NCBI GenBank assembly: GCA_002011395.1
Contig: MTNG01000021.1
Location: 395 to 9,922, forward strand
Direction: 5' to 3'
From: Candidatus Aciduliprofundum sp. JdFR-45
GTDB lineage: Archaea > Thermoplasmatota > Thermoplasmata > Thermoplasmatales > JdFR-45
DNA length: 9,528 bases
The translations under genes and the position numbers were made by a program. Of this stretch, positions 1 through 6,724 are shown piece after piece. The stretch's first letter is position 1. Every line of letters starts with the position of its first letter. The notes beneath the pieces are model-generated. The model had not been told where the DNA came from, searched no databases, and worked only from the letters and a program-made list of their open reading frames with translations.

Positions 1-1058
1 TAGCGCTCTGGAAGGTGTCCCTCGAACCTCCAGTACCCGTGGCCTATGGCCACGTCCTCGACCACGTCCACGGGGTGCATTATGTCCGCCCGGAAAGGAG
101 GTATCTCCACGTGCACAACGCTCCCCACAACCTCCGCGCCCATCCTCATCCTGTGAAGCGCCCCCACGATTTCCTCCTCCCTGAGGTCGGGTGATATTAT
201 TCTCCTTATGTAATCCAGAGGGACCTCCATTTTCCTCGGGGCGAGGTCGGGGGAGGTCTCTGGACCCGAAGGATAACGCACCTCAACGGTCTCAACGCGC
301 CACCCCCTCTCGGCGAGGGACGTGGTGAGTATGGTGGCCACCTTCATAACGGTGGGCCTGTGCGTGCCCGTAACATCTATAAATATATTCCTCGTGTCCT
401 CGCGAACCTGCGTCAGCACGCCGTTTATTATGGGCGGGAACGAGAGTACCTCACCCCTGGCATCCAGGATGACCGGATATGCGTCAGCCCCTTCCAGGAT
501 GTGTCCGTACTCCCTACCCTTGGGGTGCTCCCTCAGCACATCCCTCAGAGTCATCTCTCTATCAAATCCGAGAGGCACGAATCTTATGGAATCCGGCGGA
601 GCGGCGCGGTAAGTGAAGGGCGGGACCACGCGGTCCAGATCGTGCAGTCCTATGGCCACCTTCCTCCTGCGCCGCCCAACTGTTTCGTGCAGTTTCTCCT
701 GTGCGTCCATCACGCTCTTTATGAAGGGCTCGTCCACCTCGGCGCCCCTCACAACCGCGCACGCGATGTACGGCCTTACAGAGGCCACGCTCTCGTCCAC
801 GGTGACCTCTATGCCCGAGGGTGTGGCCCCGTACCGCGGGAGACCGATTTCCCTTCCGATGAACCCTTTGTAGGCGCGTATCACCCCCTCCACGGTGTAG
901 AGGTCCGGCCGGTCGGGAAAGAACTCAACGTGAATCTCCTCCTCTTCAACCCTCTTGACGTCCGCTCCGAGGAGCGGTATCCTCTCTACGAACTCGTTGA
1001 AATCTATTTCCGGATACAGCTTTCTCATCTCGGACCTCAGCAGGCGCACAACGGGCAT
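1..1058 (-). CDS. pheT: Phenylalanyl-tRNA synthetase beta subunit (N-terminal 352 codons, 3' end outside window)
   Basis: PheT is the beta chain of the cytosolic alpha2beta2 enzyme that charges tRNA-Phe; the beta chain holds the editing and tRNA-binding modules. Translating the minus strand from the ATG at 1058 gives 352 uninterrupted codons to the window edge. Archaeal-type PheT landmarks appear in order: FFPDRPDL at residues 47-53, IGLHDLD at 136-142, FPPIINGVLTQV at about 207-218, NIFIDVTGT at 224-232 (B3/B4-like editing region), and the B5 region with DIMHPVDVVEDVAIGHGY at 325-342. Archaeal PheT is usually about 550 residues, so roughly the last 200, including the degenerate catalytic-like module, are missing. 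The start fits the family (MPVV...) and a TATA box centred about 26 bases upstream, with no Shine-Dalgarno site, so the mRNA is probably leaderless. The gene lies 39 bases downstream of RaSEA on the same strand but appears to have its own promoter. The identification is secure. Confidence 0.95.
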   Translation of the reverse strand, partial: MPVVRLLRSEMRKLYPEIDFNEFVERIPLLGADVKRVEEEEIHVEFFPDRPDLYTVEGVIRAYKGFIGREIGLPRYGATPSGIEVTVDESVASVRPYIACAVVRGAEVDEPFIKSVMDAQEKLHETVGRRRRKVAIGLHDLDRVVPPFTYRAAPPDSIRFVPLGFDREMTLRDVLREHPKGREYGHILEGADAYPVILDARGEVLSFPPIINGVLTQVREDTRNIFIDVTGTHRPTVMKVATILTTSLAERGWRVETVEVRYPSGPETSPDLAPRKMEVPLDYIRRIISPDLREEEIVGALHRMRMGAEVVGSVVHVEIPPFRADIMHPVDVVEDVAIGHGYWRFEGHLPER

Positions 1059-1080
1059 GGTGAGAGGAAAGGTCGGAGAA

Positions 1081-1088
1081 TATAAAAA
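1081..1088 (-). promoter_or_regulatory. TATA box of pheT, leaderless spacing
   Basis: On the minus strand TTTTTATA lies between the RaSEA stop codon and the pheT ATG. Its centre is about 26-27 bases upstream of the A of ATG at 1058, the usual archaeal TATA-to-transcription-start distance, so transcription should begin at or beside the start codon. The bases just before the ATG (CTTTCCTCTCACC) are pyrimidine-rich and contain no Shine-Dalgarno match. Confidence 0.6.
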
Positions 1089-1097
1089 CGTGGCGTC

Positions 1098-2078
1098 TCA
1101 CACGTCGTCGCTGTTGAGCGTGACGCGCCCATATTCCATAATGGCCCTCCATCGCTCCCTGCACCCGCAGTTCAGGGATGCGAACACGTCTGCCTCGCCT
1201 TTCAGAGAATACTCCCGTATGGCACGGAGCACCTCACCGTCACACCTGCCGCAGTTGTGCGCACCTCTCCTCTTCCCTCCGCCCGTGGGGTACGATACCA
1301 CTCTACCCTTTCCGTGAGTCCGTAGTAGGACCTCCACCACGCTCCACAGCCATGGCGGTCTGTAAAGACCCCGGCGCCAGAGATGCTCAACGAGCGTGCC
1401 GGACTGAACGTTCACGGGGTTTATGGACACCTCCGCCGAGTGCTCCACGGCGAACTCCACGGTTCTCACGGCATCCTCCACGGCCATCCACTCGCTGAGG
1501 AAGGGTGGTTTGAGAAGAACATAGGTCTTCAGCGGAATGCCTGCGCTCCTCAGCTTCCGGGCCGCCTCCACGTAGACGTCCACGGTGAAGCCCTTGTTAA
1601 CGCATTTTTGCAGAACCTCATCGCTGGCGCTCTCCAGCCCGATGGCCACCCAGACCTTTTCCCTGAAGGCGGAGAGCATGTCCAGAGCATCGTCCGCGAT
1701 GTACTCCGGCCGCGATTCCACGAGCACGCGGGATGCTGTGGATGCGAAGGAGGAGAGGACCTCCCGGGCGAAGTCGGGGGGTATCTCCTCAGGGTCCAGG
1801 AAACTGCCAGAGGTGTATATCTTAACGATGGGTTCGCCGCCGTACCGCTGCAGCGCACATTTGAGCTGTGCTCTCAGGTGCTCTGGACCGACGCCGGGAT
1901 GTGTGTCCCTCCGATATCCGCACATGGTGCACCCGGCTCCCCTGGCCCATCTGCAGCCCGAGGTGCGGAGCACCATGACGAAGGCGTCCACGACCTCCCC
2001 GCTCAGCGAATCCCTCTCGCGCCACACAGCCACCGGCATATTCGGGTCTGCCTTCTCTCCGTTTCCGCCCACGGGCAT
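1098..2078 (-). CDS. Archaeosine biosynthesis radical SAM protein RaSEA
   Basis: RaSEA is the radical S-adenosylmethionine enzyme that works with ArcS in archaea: ArcS adds lysine to preQ0 at position 15 of tRNA, and RaSEA converts the adduct to archaeosine. The radical SAM cluster motif is visible as CRWARGAGCTMCGY, a CX7CX2C spacing typical of this family rather than the common CX3CX2C. The iron-sulfur cysteines are C42, C50 and C53 counted from the ATG at 2078. Other family landmarks are KIYTSGSFLDP, VESRPEYI, VAIGLESASDEV, LLKPPFLSEW, INPVNVQSGTLVE, RPPWLWSVVEVL and GGGKRRGAHNC. Length (about 326 residues) is normal. Near the C-terminus, HNCGRC and LNCGC supply four more cysteines that could bind a metal. 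A GTG at 2087 would add three residues and lies about 27 bases from a TATA box, so it could be a leaderless start; I prefer the ATG but cannot exclude the GTG. ArcS is not in the window, and no gene lies just upstream on this strand. Confidence 0.9.
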   Translation of the reverse strand: MPVGGNGEKADPNMPVAVWRERDSLSGEVVDAFVMVLRTSGCRWARGAGCTMCGYRRDTHPGVGPEHLRAQLKCALQRYGGEPIVKIYTSGSFLDPEEIPPDFAREVLSSFASTASRVLVESRPEYIADDALDMLSAFREKVWVAIGLESASDEVLQKCVNKGFTVDVYVEAARKLRSAGIPLKTYVLLKPPFLSEWMAVEDAVRTVEFAVEHSAEVSINPVNVQSGTLVEHLWRRGLYRPPWLWSVVEVLLRTHGKGRVVSYPTGGGKRRGAHNCGRCDGEVLRAIREYSLKGEADVFASLNCGCRERWRAIMEYGRVTLNSDDV

Positions 2079-2109
2079 TAAGACCACAGGTCCTATATTA
2101 AGCCATGGG

Positions 2110-2119
2110 TTTTTAAAAA
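2110..2119 (-). promoter_or_regulatory. TATA box for the RaSEA gene
   Basis: TTTTTAAAAA is a perfect palindrome in the divergent intergenic region. Read on the minus strand its centre (about 2114.5) is some 27 bases upstream of the GTG at 2087 and 36 upstream of the ATG at 2078. This predicts either a leaderless GTG start or a leader of about 9 bases. A second minus-strand candidate, ATATAAAAC at 2121-2129, overlaps the plus-strand TATA box, so which element drives which gene is uncertain. Confidence 0.45.
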
Positions 2120-2120
2120 G

Positions 2121-2129
2121 TTTTATATG
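2121..2129 (+). promoter_or_regulatory. TATA box for the Asp-box surface protein gene
   Basis: TTTTATATG is centred near 2125, which predicts a transcription start near 2150 and a leader of about 16 bases before the ATG at 2166. The leader holds a Shine-Dalgarno site, so this promoter fits a leadered mRNA. It lies back to back with the minus-strand TATA element of RaSEA. Confidence 0.55.
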
Positions 2130-2153
2130 CTTTCATGGTTATAACAAATCAAT

Positions 2154-2159
2154 GGAGGG
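2154..2159 (+). promoter_or_regulatory. Shine-Dalgarno site fixing the start of the Asp-box protein
   Basis: GGAGGG lies 6 bases upstream of the ATG at 2166 and can pair with the archaeal 16S rRNA 3' end (CCUCC). The sequence between it and the start, TATCGC, recurs before the start of the secreted phosphoesterase gene at 8070. Confidence 0.65.
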
Positions 2160-2165
2160 TATCGC

Positions 2166-3554
2166 ATGAAAATCCGCTCGGCCGTGGTCGTCATTCTCAT
2201 ATGCGCCGCCATCGCCATTGTTTATGCTCCCTGGACTGGAAGCACGATAACGGGGGAGGAAACCAGGGCCCTGGGAGAAGAGATCATAATAAGCAACAAT
2301 CTGGATGAAAACAACGCCCTGAACATGTCCATGGCGTCATCGCCCTTCGGCGACATATACGTGGTGTGGGATGAGCTGGTCCTCACGAACAGGGAGATAC
2401 ACCTGTCATATTCACACGACGGGGGGGTCACGTGGTACGGTTCGCAGGAGGATCAGGTCATATCCTACAACAACGGACAGGACGCCACGAACCCCGACAT
2501 CGTGGAGTTCAAGGGAAACGTTTACGTTGTCTGGCAGGAGAACGTCAACGGGCAGTGGCACATCATGTTCGGGAACTCATCGGATGGGGGGGCCACGTGG
2601 AGCAGCACCCGCGCCGACAACATGATAACGAACCCAGAGGAGGTTATAGTCACGGACTGCGTGGCTCCCAAACTGGCCGTTGATTCCCTCGGAGTGCTCC
2701 ACATGGCCTGGATGGGTTTCAACACATCCGTCAAGCAGTGGGAAGCCTACTACGCGCAGTCAAAGGACGGTGGGGTCACGTGGTCCTCACAGCGGGAGTA
2801 CACGCTCGTCTCCGACCCGGCCCTCGTGGGTGATGTCCAGAGCGTGGACATCGCGGTGGACAGGAACGATGTGATATACGTCGTGTGGAACAAGCCCAGG
2901 GGCGGGAACTACGAGGTTTTCGTTTCCATGTCGAAGGACGGTGGGGCCACGTGGACGCTGGATATGATCAGCTACGCCGACGGCTACGACGCGCTGAACG
3001 TCTCCGCGGCGGCCTTCGGAACGGTCGTGGCCGTGTGGGAGGAGTACGATGAAATAGGTGGTACGGTGGAGATACACCACTCCACGTACGACGGCGTGGG
3101 GTGGACCGGGGCGGGTGGTGATGACATAGTGAGCTATCCCGATAAGTTCAACGCCAGAGCGCCGGCCATAGCGGTGACGCCGGATGACGGCGTGTACCAC
3201 GTCGTCTGGAGCGAGTACGACTACGACACGGGCGTGAGGCAACTCCACTACTCCAACTCCACGGATGGCGGTTTCAGATGGAGCAGCGCGGGGGATGGGC
3301 GGGACTATCTGCTCACGAAGAGCTTGTACAGCGACTACGACCCCACGGTTTCGGCTGGTCCCAACGGCGATTTCTACGTGGCGTGGCGTGAATGGGAGCC
3401 CCCGCCGACCAGGCAGAAGGGCTCCGACGAGGTTCACTGGATGTCCATCCCGGGAAACATTTTCATACCCGAGATGCGCTACCCCGTATACATACCCATG
3501 GCGGTAGCGGTGGTACTGGGATATGGCGTTTACAGGAAGAAGCGCAGAGGTTGA
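2166..3554 (+). CDS. Membrane-anchored Asp-box (BNR-like) beta-propeller surface protein
   Basis: This 462-residue protein probably sits outside the cell, tethered to the membrane. Residues 5-20 are a hydrophobic signal/anchor segment after a basic MKIR start. A hydrophobic stretch at about 439-456 followed by YRKKRRG at the end fits a C-terminal anchor with a positive stop-transfer tail. Between them are Asp-box motifs (SxDGGxTW type) at residues 83-90, 138-145, 199-206, 256-263, 365-372 and a degenerate one at 306-313, spaced 50-60 residues apart. A YVVW-like strand recurs about seven times. This indicates a six- or seven-bladed propeller like those of sialidases and BNR proteins. I see no FRIP motif or clear arginine triad, so sialidase activity is not supported; ligand binding or cell-surface adhesion is as likely. 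Several N-x-S/T sites occur. The gene has its own TATA box and a good Shine-Dalgarno site, and its 3' end overlaps the STAND ATPase gene by 32 bases in another frame. The partner ligand is unknown. Confidence 0.85.
   Translation: MKIRSAVVVILICAAIAIVYAPWTGSTITGEETRALGEEIIISNNLDENNALNMSMASSPFGDIYVVWDELVLTNREIHLSYSHDGGVTWYGSQEDQVISYNNGQDATNPDIVEFKGNVYVVWQENVNGQWHIMFGNSSDGGATWSSTRADNMITNPEEVIVTDCVAPKLAVDSLGVLHMAWMGFNTSVKQWEAYYAQSKDGGVTWSSQREYTLVSDPALVGDVQSVDIAVDRNDVIYVVWNKPRGGNYEVFVSMSKDGGATWTLDMISYADGYDALNVSAAAFGTVVAVWEEYDEIGGTVEIHHSTYDGVGWTGAGGDDIVSYPDKFNARAPAIAVTPDDGVYHVVWSEYDYDTGVRQLHYSNSTDGGFRWSSAGDGRDYLLTKSLYSDYDPTVSAGPNGDFYVAWREWEPPPTRQKGSDEVHWMSIPGNIFIPEMRYPVYIPMAVAVVLGYGVYRKKRRG
2412..3281 (+). 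repeat. Asp-box coding repeats with near-identical DNA cores
   Basis: The Asp-box codons are almost identical at DNA level in four copies. The 18-base cores start at 2418 (GACGGGGGGGTCACGTGG), 2583 (GATGGGGGGGCCACGTGG), 2766 (GACGGTGGGGTCACGTGG) and 2937 (GACGGTGGGGCCACGTGG). They differ from each other at one to three positions, all synonymous or Val/Ala changes. Two more diverged copies begin near 3081 and 3258. Sequence between the cores is not conserved to this degree. Confidence 0.7.
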
Positions 3555-6276
3555 ACGCCTGGCCTCGGCCGTCCTCTCCTCCTTCCAGGGGGAAACAGGG
3601 CTGGTCCTGGTGACAGGCGAGCCCGGGATAGGGAAGAGCACACTCGTGGAAAGAACGCTTGAGAGGATTGACTGCACTGTCGCGAGAGGTTCGTGTCTCC
3701 CGGAAGGCGGGCTTGAGTACGCACCGTTCGCAGAGGCGCTCAGGGAGATAGACCTTGAGAGAACCATAAGGTACAGCCCGGACCCCGATTTACAGGCCCT
3801 GCTTGTGACGGACTCCTCGGGCATACTCCTCGCATGGGCTGGGCGCGAGATGACCGTTGACCCGGACATATTCACATCGATGCTCTCAGCCGTGGGCATG
3901 TTCGTGGCGGATTCTCTCGCCCCCGTCTCCACGGGGGGTGAGTATCTAAGGGAACTGAAATACGGCGACTACACGCTCTTCATCACCGCGGGTGAGGGCT
4001 TCACCCTCGTGGCCATAATGAAGGGGCACGCGAGTGAGTACCTGGTGACGGACCTTGAGGACCTCCTGAGCCGCATAGAGGACACGCATTCACACGTCCT
4101 TGAGGCGTGGAACGGCGATATGGATAAGATGAAGGGCGTGCAGTCCATGCTTGAGCGGTTCATAGAGGAGTCGGGAGAGCGAACGTACTCGCTTGACCAG
4201 AAGCACAGGGCCGAGTGGATTCACACGAACGTGATGAGGGGTCTGGAGAGGTATCTGCGGGGTGGACGGCCTCTGGCCGTTGTGCTCGAGGACATACACT
4301 GGATGGACGAGGCCTCTGTGGCGCTCCTCCACCACCTGATCAGGGGTCTGAGGAGCCTCCCCGTCTGCTTCGTGGCCACGGCGCGAAGCGATGAACTCCC
4401 TAGAAACGCGGCCGTGATGCAACTTCTAAACCATCTGAAGCGGGAGGAAGCGGTGGAGACCCTGCACCTCGGCCCCCTGAGCGCGGACAGCACACGGGCG
4501 ATCCTGGAGGAGATCCTGGGCGGCGGGGTTGACCCGGCGATTGTTGACCTCGTCCACGGGCGCGCCGAGGGAGTCCCTCTTTACGTGGAGGAGATGGCAC
4601 GTCTTCTATCCCGAATGCCTCCCGGCGAGAGCCCCGATATGATACCGCCGACCATGGAAGGGGTGGTCCTGAGACGGCTTGAGTTCGTTGAGAACCGCGA
4701 ACTCCTTGAAGTGTGCTCCGTTTGCGGATACGAGATAGATGTGCAGGCGGTGGCCGAGGTCATGGGCATGCGCCGTCTGGGCGTCCTGCGCGCTCTGAGA
4801 AAGGTCGCAGAGGAAACGGGCCTCGTGGAGATGCATAGGGAGGGTGTCAGGTTTCACCACAGGTTTGAGAGGGATGTCGTTTACGGAAGCATACCACCTC
4901 CACTTCGCGAGGAGTATGAGGTCGTTTTCGGGGAGTACTACGAGGAGAAAGGGGATTTTTACAGGGCTGCAATTCACTATCACAAAGGTGGGGACGCCGA
5001 GAGGGCTAGGGAGTGTGCGCTCCGGGCTGCGTCGGCCCTTGAAGGAGAATTCGCGTATCCATCGGCGCTCCATATGTACAGGATGGCCGCCGACCTGTCC
5101 GAGGGGGAGGAAAGGGCGCGCCTGCTGGCCCGCGCCGGACGGTTATGCATGGTCATAGGCAGATGGGATGAGGCGCACGAGATGTTTCAGGAGGCGCTTA
5201 AAATGGGGGAAAGTGCCGACGCCCTGGTGGGGCTGGGCAACCTGCTTCTCCGGGAGGGACGCACGGAGGAGGCGGCGGAAGCCTTCAGAGGGGCCCTCAG
5301 CGCTCCATCGTTTTCCGAAAGCGAGAAGATCAGGGCGAAGTACGGACTCGCGGTCTGCTCCGTGCGCATGGGCGATGTGGAAGGGGCAGAGCGTCTCATG
5401 GAGGAATACCTTGAAGAGGTGTCTGGCAGGGGGTGGAAGCGAGCCGTGGCCGAGGCGCTCATGGGTATGGGCGGCCTGCGCTGGTACGCCGGGGATCTGG
5501 ACGGCGCCCGTGAGTACTACGAAAAGGCGCTTCGCATATCCGAGGAGGAGAGGATGCTGGACCTCGTGGGGGAGATCAATCACAACCTGTGCGTGGTGCT
5601 GGGCCGGCTCGGAATGTACGAGGAAGCGGTCAAACGCGGTGAGCGCAGCGTGGAGATAAAGGAGAAAATAGGCGCAATTTCGGAGATAGGCACCACCCAC
5701 AACAGCATCGGGAGAATACACTTCAGCAGGGGTCAGATGGAGGAGGCGGAGAGCCATTACAGGAAGGCGCTGGGATACGCGAGAAAGGTGGGCGACGCCC
5801 GGCTGGAGGGCATATCTCTCAGCAACCTCGGCATCCTGCACTACTACCTCGGCAGGTTTGACGAGGCCCTGAAATGCCTGAGGGAGGCGCTGCAGCCCCT
5901 CACCCGGACAGGGGACAGGTTCGCGGAGACGGAAGCGCGCCTCTACATCGCCACAATACTGGGCATTCAGGGGGATGTGAAAGGCGCCTCGGAGGAACTG
6001 AGCGCCGTGGAGAGGTTTTTGATGGACCTGAGAAGAGAGGACCTGGAGACGTGGTTCACTATCGTGTCCACCTTCATAGCAGCGCGGAAAAAGAGTGATT
6101 ACGGGCATCTCCTCTATATGGCCGACTATTTCAGAAGAGAGGGGAAGTTTCTGTACGCAGGGATAACATATCATCTGCACCACATCGCAACGGGCAACGG
6201 GGATAGCAGACAGCGCGCTCTGGAGATGTATGAGAGGGATGACTTCCTGGCGCCCGTGGCTCTCCTGAGACGATGA
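3523..6276 (+). CDS. STAND-type AAA ATPase with inserted roadblock/longin-like domain and C-terminal TPR solenoid
   Basis: This 917-residue cytosolic protein looks like a signal-transduction ATPase that switches between ADP and ATP states on ligand or partner binding. It opens with FTGRSAEVERL, the usual AAA_16/STAND beginning, which supports the ATG at 3523. Walker A is GEPGIGKST at 32-40. Walker B with the typical following residues is VVLEDIHWMDEAS at 253-265, a sensor-like strand ATARSDE is at about 285-291, and GVPLYVEEM is at 350-358. A winged-helix-like segment spans about 373-470 (IPPTMEGVVLRRLE, then FHHRFERDVVY). Residues about 477-840 form a long run of TPR-like helical pairs such as GRWDEAHEMFQEAL and GRFDEALKCLREAL. 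Between Walker A and B, residues about 85-195 are an extra alpha/beta module starting LLVTDSSGILLAWAG that I read as roadblock/longin-like. There is no C-terminal helix-turn-helix, so it is not a MalT/LuxR-type activator. Overlap with the upstream surface-protein gene suggests co-transcription and translational coupling. The ATPase/TPR call is strong; the inserted-domain call is moderate. Confidence 0.88.
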   Translation: MAFTGRSAEVERLASAVLSSFQGETGLVLVTGEPGIGKSTLVERTLERIDCTVARGSCLPEGGLEYAPFAEALREIDLERTIRYSPDPDLQALLVTDSSGILLAWAGREMTVDPDIFTSMLSAVGMFVADSLAPVSTGGEYLRELKYGDYTLFITAGEGFTLVAIMKGHASEYLVTDLEDLLSRIEDTHSHVLEAWNGDMDKMKGVQSMLERFIEESGERTYSLDQKHRAEWIHTNVMRGLERYLRGGRPLAVVLEDIHWMDEASVALLHHLIRGLRSLPVCFVATARSDELPRNAAVMQLLNHLKREEAVETLHLGPLSADSTRAILEEILGGGVDPAIVDLVHGRAEGVPLYVEEMARLLSRMPPGESPDMIPPTMEGVVLRRLEFVENRELLEVCSVCGYEIDVQAVAEVMGMRRLGVLRALRKVAEETGLVEMHREGVRFHHRFERDVVYGSIPPPLREEYEVVFGEYYEEKGDFYRAAIHYHKGGDAERARECALRAASALEGEFAYPSALHMYRMAADLSEGEERARLLARAGRLCMVIGRWDEAHEMFQEALKMGESADALVGLGNLLLREGRTEEAAEAFRGALSAPSFSESEKIRAKYGLAVCSVRMGDVEGAERLMEEYLEEVSGRGWKRAVAEALMGMGGLRWYAGDLDGAREYYEKALRISEEERMLDLVGEINHNLCVVLGRLGMYEEAVKRGERSVEIKEKIGAISEIGTTHNSIGRIHFSRGQMEEAESHYRKALGYARKVGDARLEGISLSNLGILHYYLGRFDEALKCLREALQPLTRTGDRFAETEARLYIATILGIQGDVKGASEELSAVERFLMDLRREDLETWFTIVSTFIAARKKSDYGHLLYMADYFRREGKFLYAGITYHLHHIATGNGDSRQRALEMYERDDFLAPVALLRR
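3775..4107 (+). other. Inserted roadblock/longin-like domain inside the STAND ATPase
   Basis: These codons (residues about 85-195) lie just after the YAPFAEALREI helix that follows Walker A. The predicted order is a beta-hairpin (QALLVTDSSGILLAWAG), a helix (DIFTSMLSAVGMFVADSL), a three-strand meander (LRELKYGDYTLFITAG then FTLVAIMKG) and a helix (DLEDLLSRIEDTHSHVLEAW). That order matches the roadblock/LC7 and longin-like fold, known to dimerise and to bind or regulate small GTPases. The fold is inferred by eye from the pattern of hydrophobic strands and the helix order; no profile search was possible. Confidence 0.5.
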
Positions 6277-6278
6277 AA

Positions 6279-6289
6279 AGATATATAAA
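6279..6289 (+). promoter_or_regulatory. TATA box for the small membrane protein gene
   Basis: AGATATATAAA begins just after the stop codon of the STAND ATPase gene. Its centre near 6284 predicts transcription starting at about 6310, leaving a leader of only about 13 bases before the ATG at 6323. The gene may therefore be expressed on its own as well as by readthrough. Confidence 0.55.
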
Positions 6290-6311
6290 TGAGAGGTGTT
6301 ATAATGTGAAC

Positions 6312-6317
6312 GGTGAT
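6312..6317 (+). promoter_or_regulatory. Shine-Dalgarno site for the small membrane protein
   Basis: GGTGAT, a perfect complement to the ATCACC of the archaeal 16S rRNA 3' end, lies 5 bases before the ATG at 6323. It fixes that start; the only nearby upstream ATG (6304) is followed at once by a TGA. Confidence 0.65.
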
Positions 6318-6322
6318 AATTC

Positions 6323-6724
6323 ATGGACATTGAACAGGAGGTCAGAAGTATCTTGAGGGAAACACCCCCGCCCCCCGGGCTACCAGAGAACCTGAAGAGC
6401 GCCCGCGAATTTGCGCACTGGGCTGCCGTTCTGGCGGTGGTCATCACGGCGCTCTTTCTGCTTTACGCCGTGTGGAACCTCGTGTGGGTCATATTCATAC
6501 CGTTCAACATCATATGGGTCGGGATGTACTTCGTTCTGGCCTTCGTGGAGTTCTTTATAATAGCGAAGAAGATAAAGGAGGAGTACATACCCCTCATAGA
6601 TGCGCAGAACATATCCGCGGCCAAGGAGAAGGGCATGTTGCTGTTCATACTGGGCCTGATCATAGGAACACTCCCTGGGCTGTTTATGCTGCTGTCGTAC
6701 CTTAAACTGGAGAAGGCCATCTAA
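6323..6724 (+). CDS. Small three-helix membrane protein of unknown function
   Basis: I do not recognise a family for this 133-residue protein. Residues 1-30 are polar and charged with a proline run (TPPPPGLP at 14-21) and should lie on one face of the membrane. Three hydrophobic segments follow, at about 32-54, 56-80 and 104-126. The first two are rich in Trp and aromatic residues and separated only by a short turn. A charged loop at about 81-103 ([10 protein letters not shown] and SAAKEKG) links the second and third. The C-terminus ends shortly after the last helix. The gene starts 46 bases after the STAND ATPase gene but has its own TATA box and Shine-Dalgarno site. It ends at a TAA that overlaps the dCMP deaminase stop codon on the other strand. 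Context allows a link with the surface-protein/ATPase pair, but nothing in the sequence proves it. That it is a real gene is well supported by start signals and length. Confidence 0.8.
   Translation: MDIEQEVRSILRETPPPPGLPENLKSAREFAHWAAVLAVVITALFLLYAVWNLVWVIFIPFNIIWVGMYFVLAFVEFFIIAKKIKEEYIPLIDAQNISAAKEKGMLLFILGLIIGTLPGLFMLLSYLKLEKAI

Noticed and set aside
360..1085. A 241-codon plus-strand open frame opposite pheT.
   Set aside because: The minus strand encodes an unmistakable PheT through the same interval, and the plus-strand product shows no family features.
2080..2094. Imperfect palindrome AAGACCACAGGTCCT at the RaSEA start as a possible repressor site.
   Set aside because: It is short, has one mismatch, overlaps the start codon region and has no second copy in the window.
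2166..3554. Annotation of the Asp-box protein as a sialidase.
   Set aside because: Asp-boxes occur in many non-enzymatic propellers. No FRIP motif, arginine triad or catalytic Tyr/Glu pair could be picked out.
3523..3554. The overlap could be a frameshift that split one fused propeller-ATPase gene.
   Set aside because: The first protein ends naturally with a membrane helix and basic tail, and the second begins with the standard FxGR start of AAA_16 proteins, so two complete genes fit better.
2787..3932. A 381-codon open frame on the minus strand opposite the propeller and ATPase genes.
   Set aside because: Low-complexity composition with no domain. It runs antisense to two well-supported genes and lacks a promoter at its start.
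5143..6447. A 434-codon open frame on the minus strand opposite the TPR region and the start of the small membrane protein gene.
   Set aside because: The translation is rich in His, Arg, Pro and Leu with no recognisable domain, as expected opposite a high-GC gene. The plus-strand proteins there have clear motifs and start signals.
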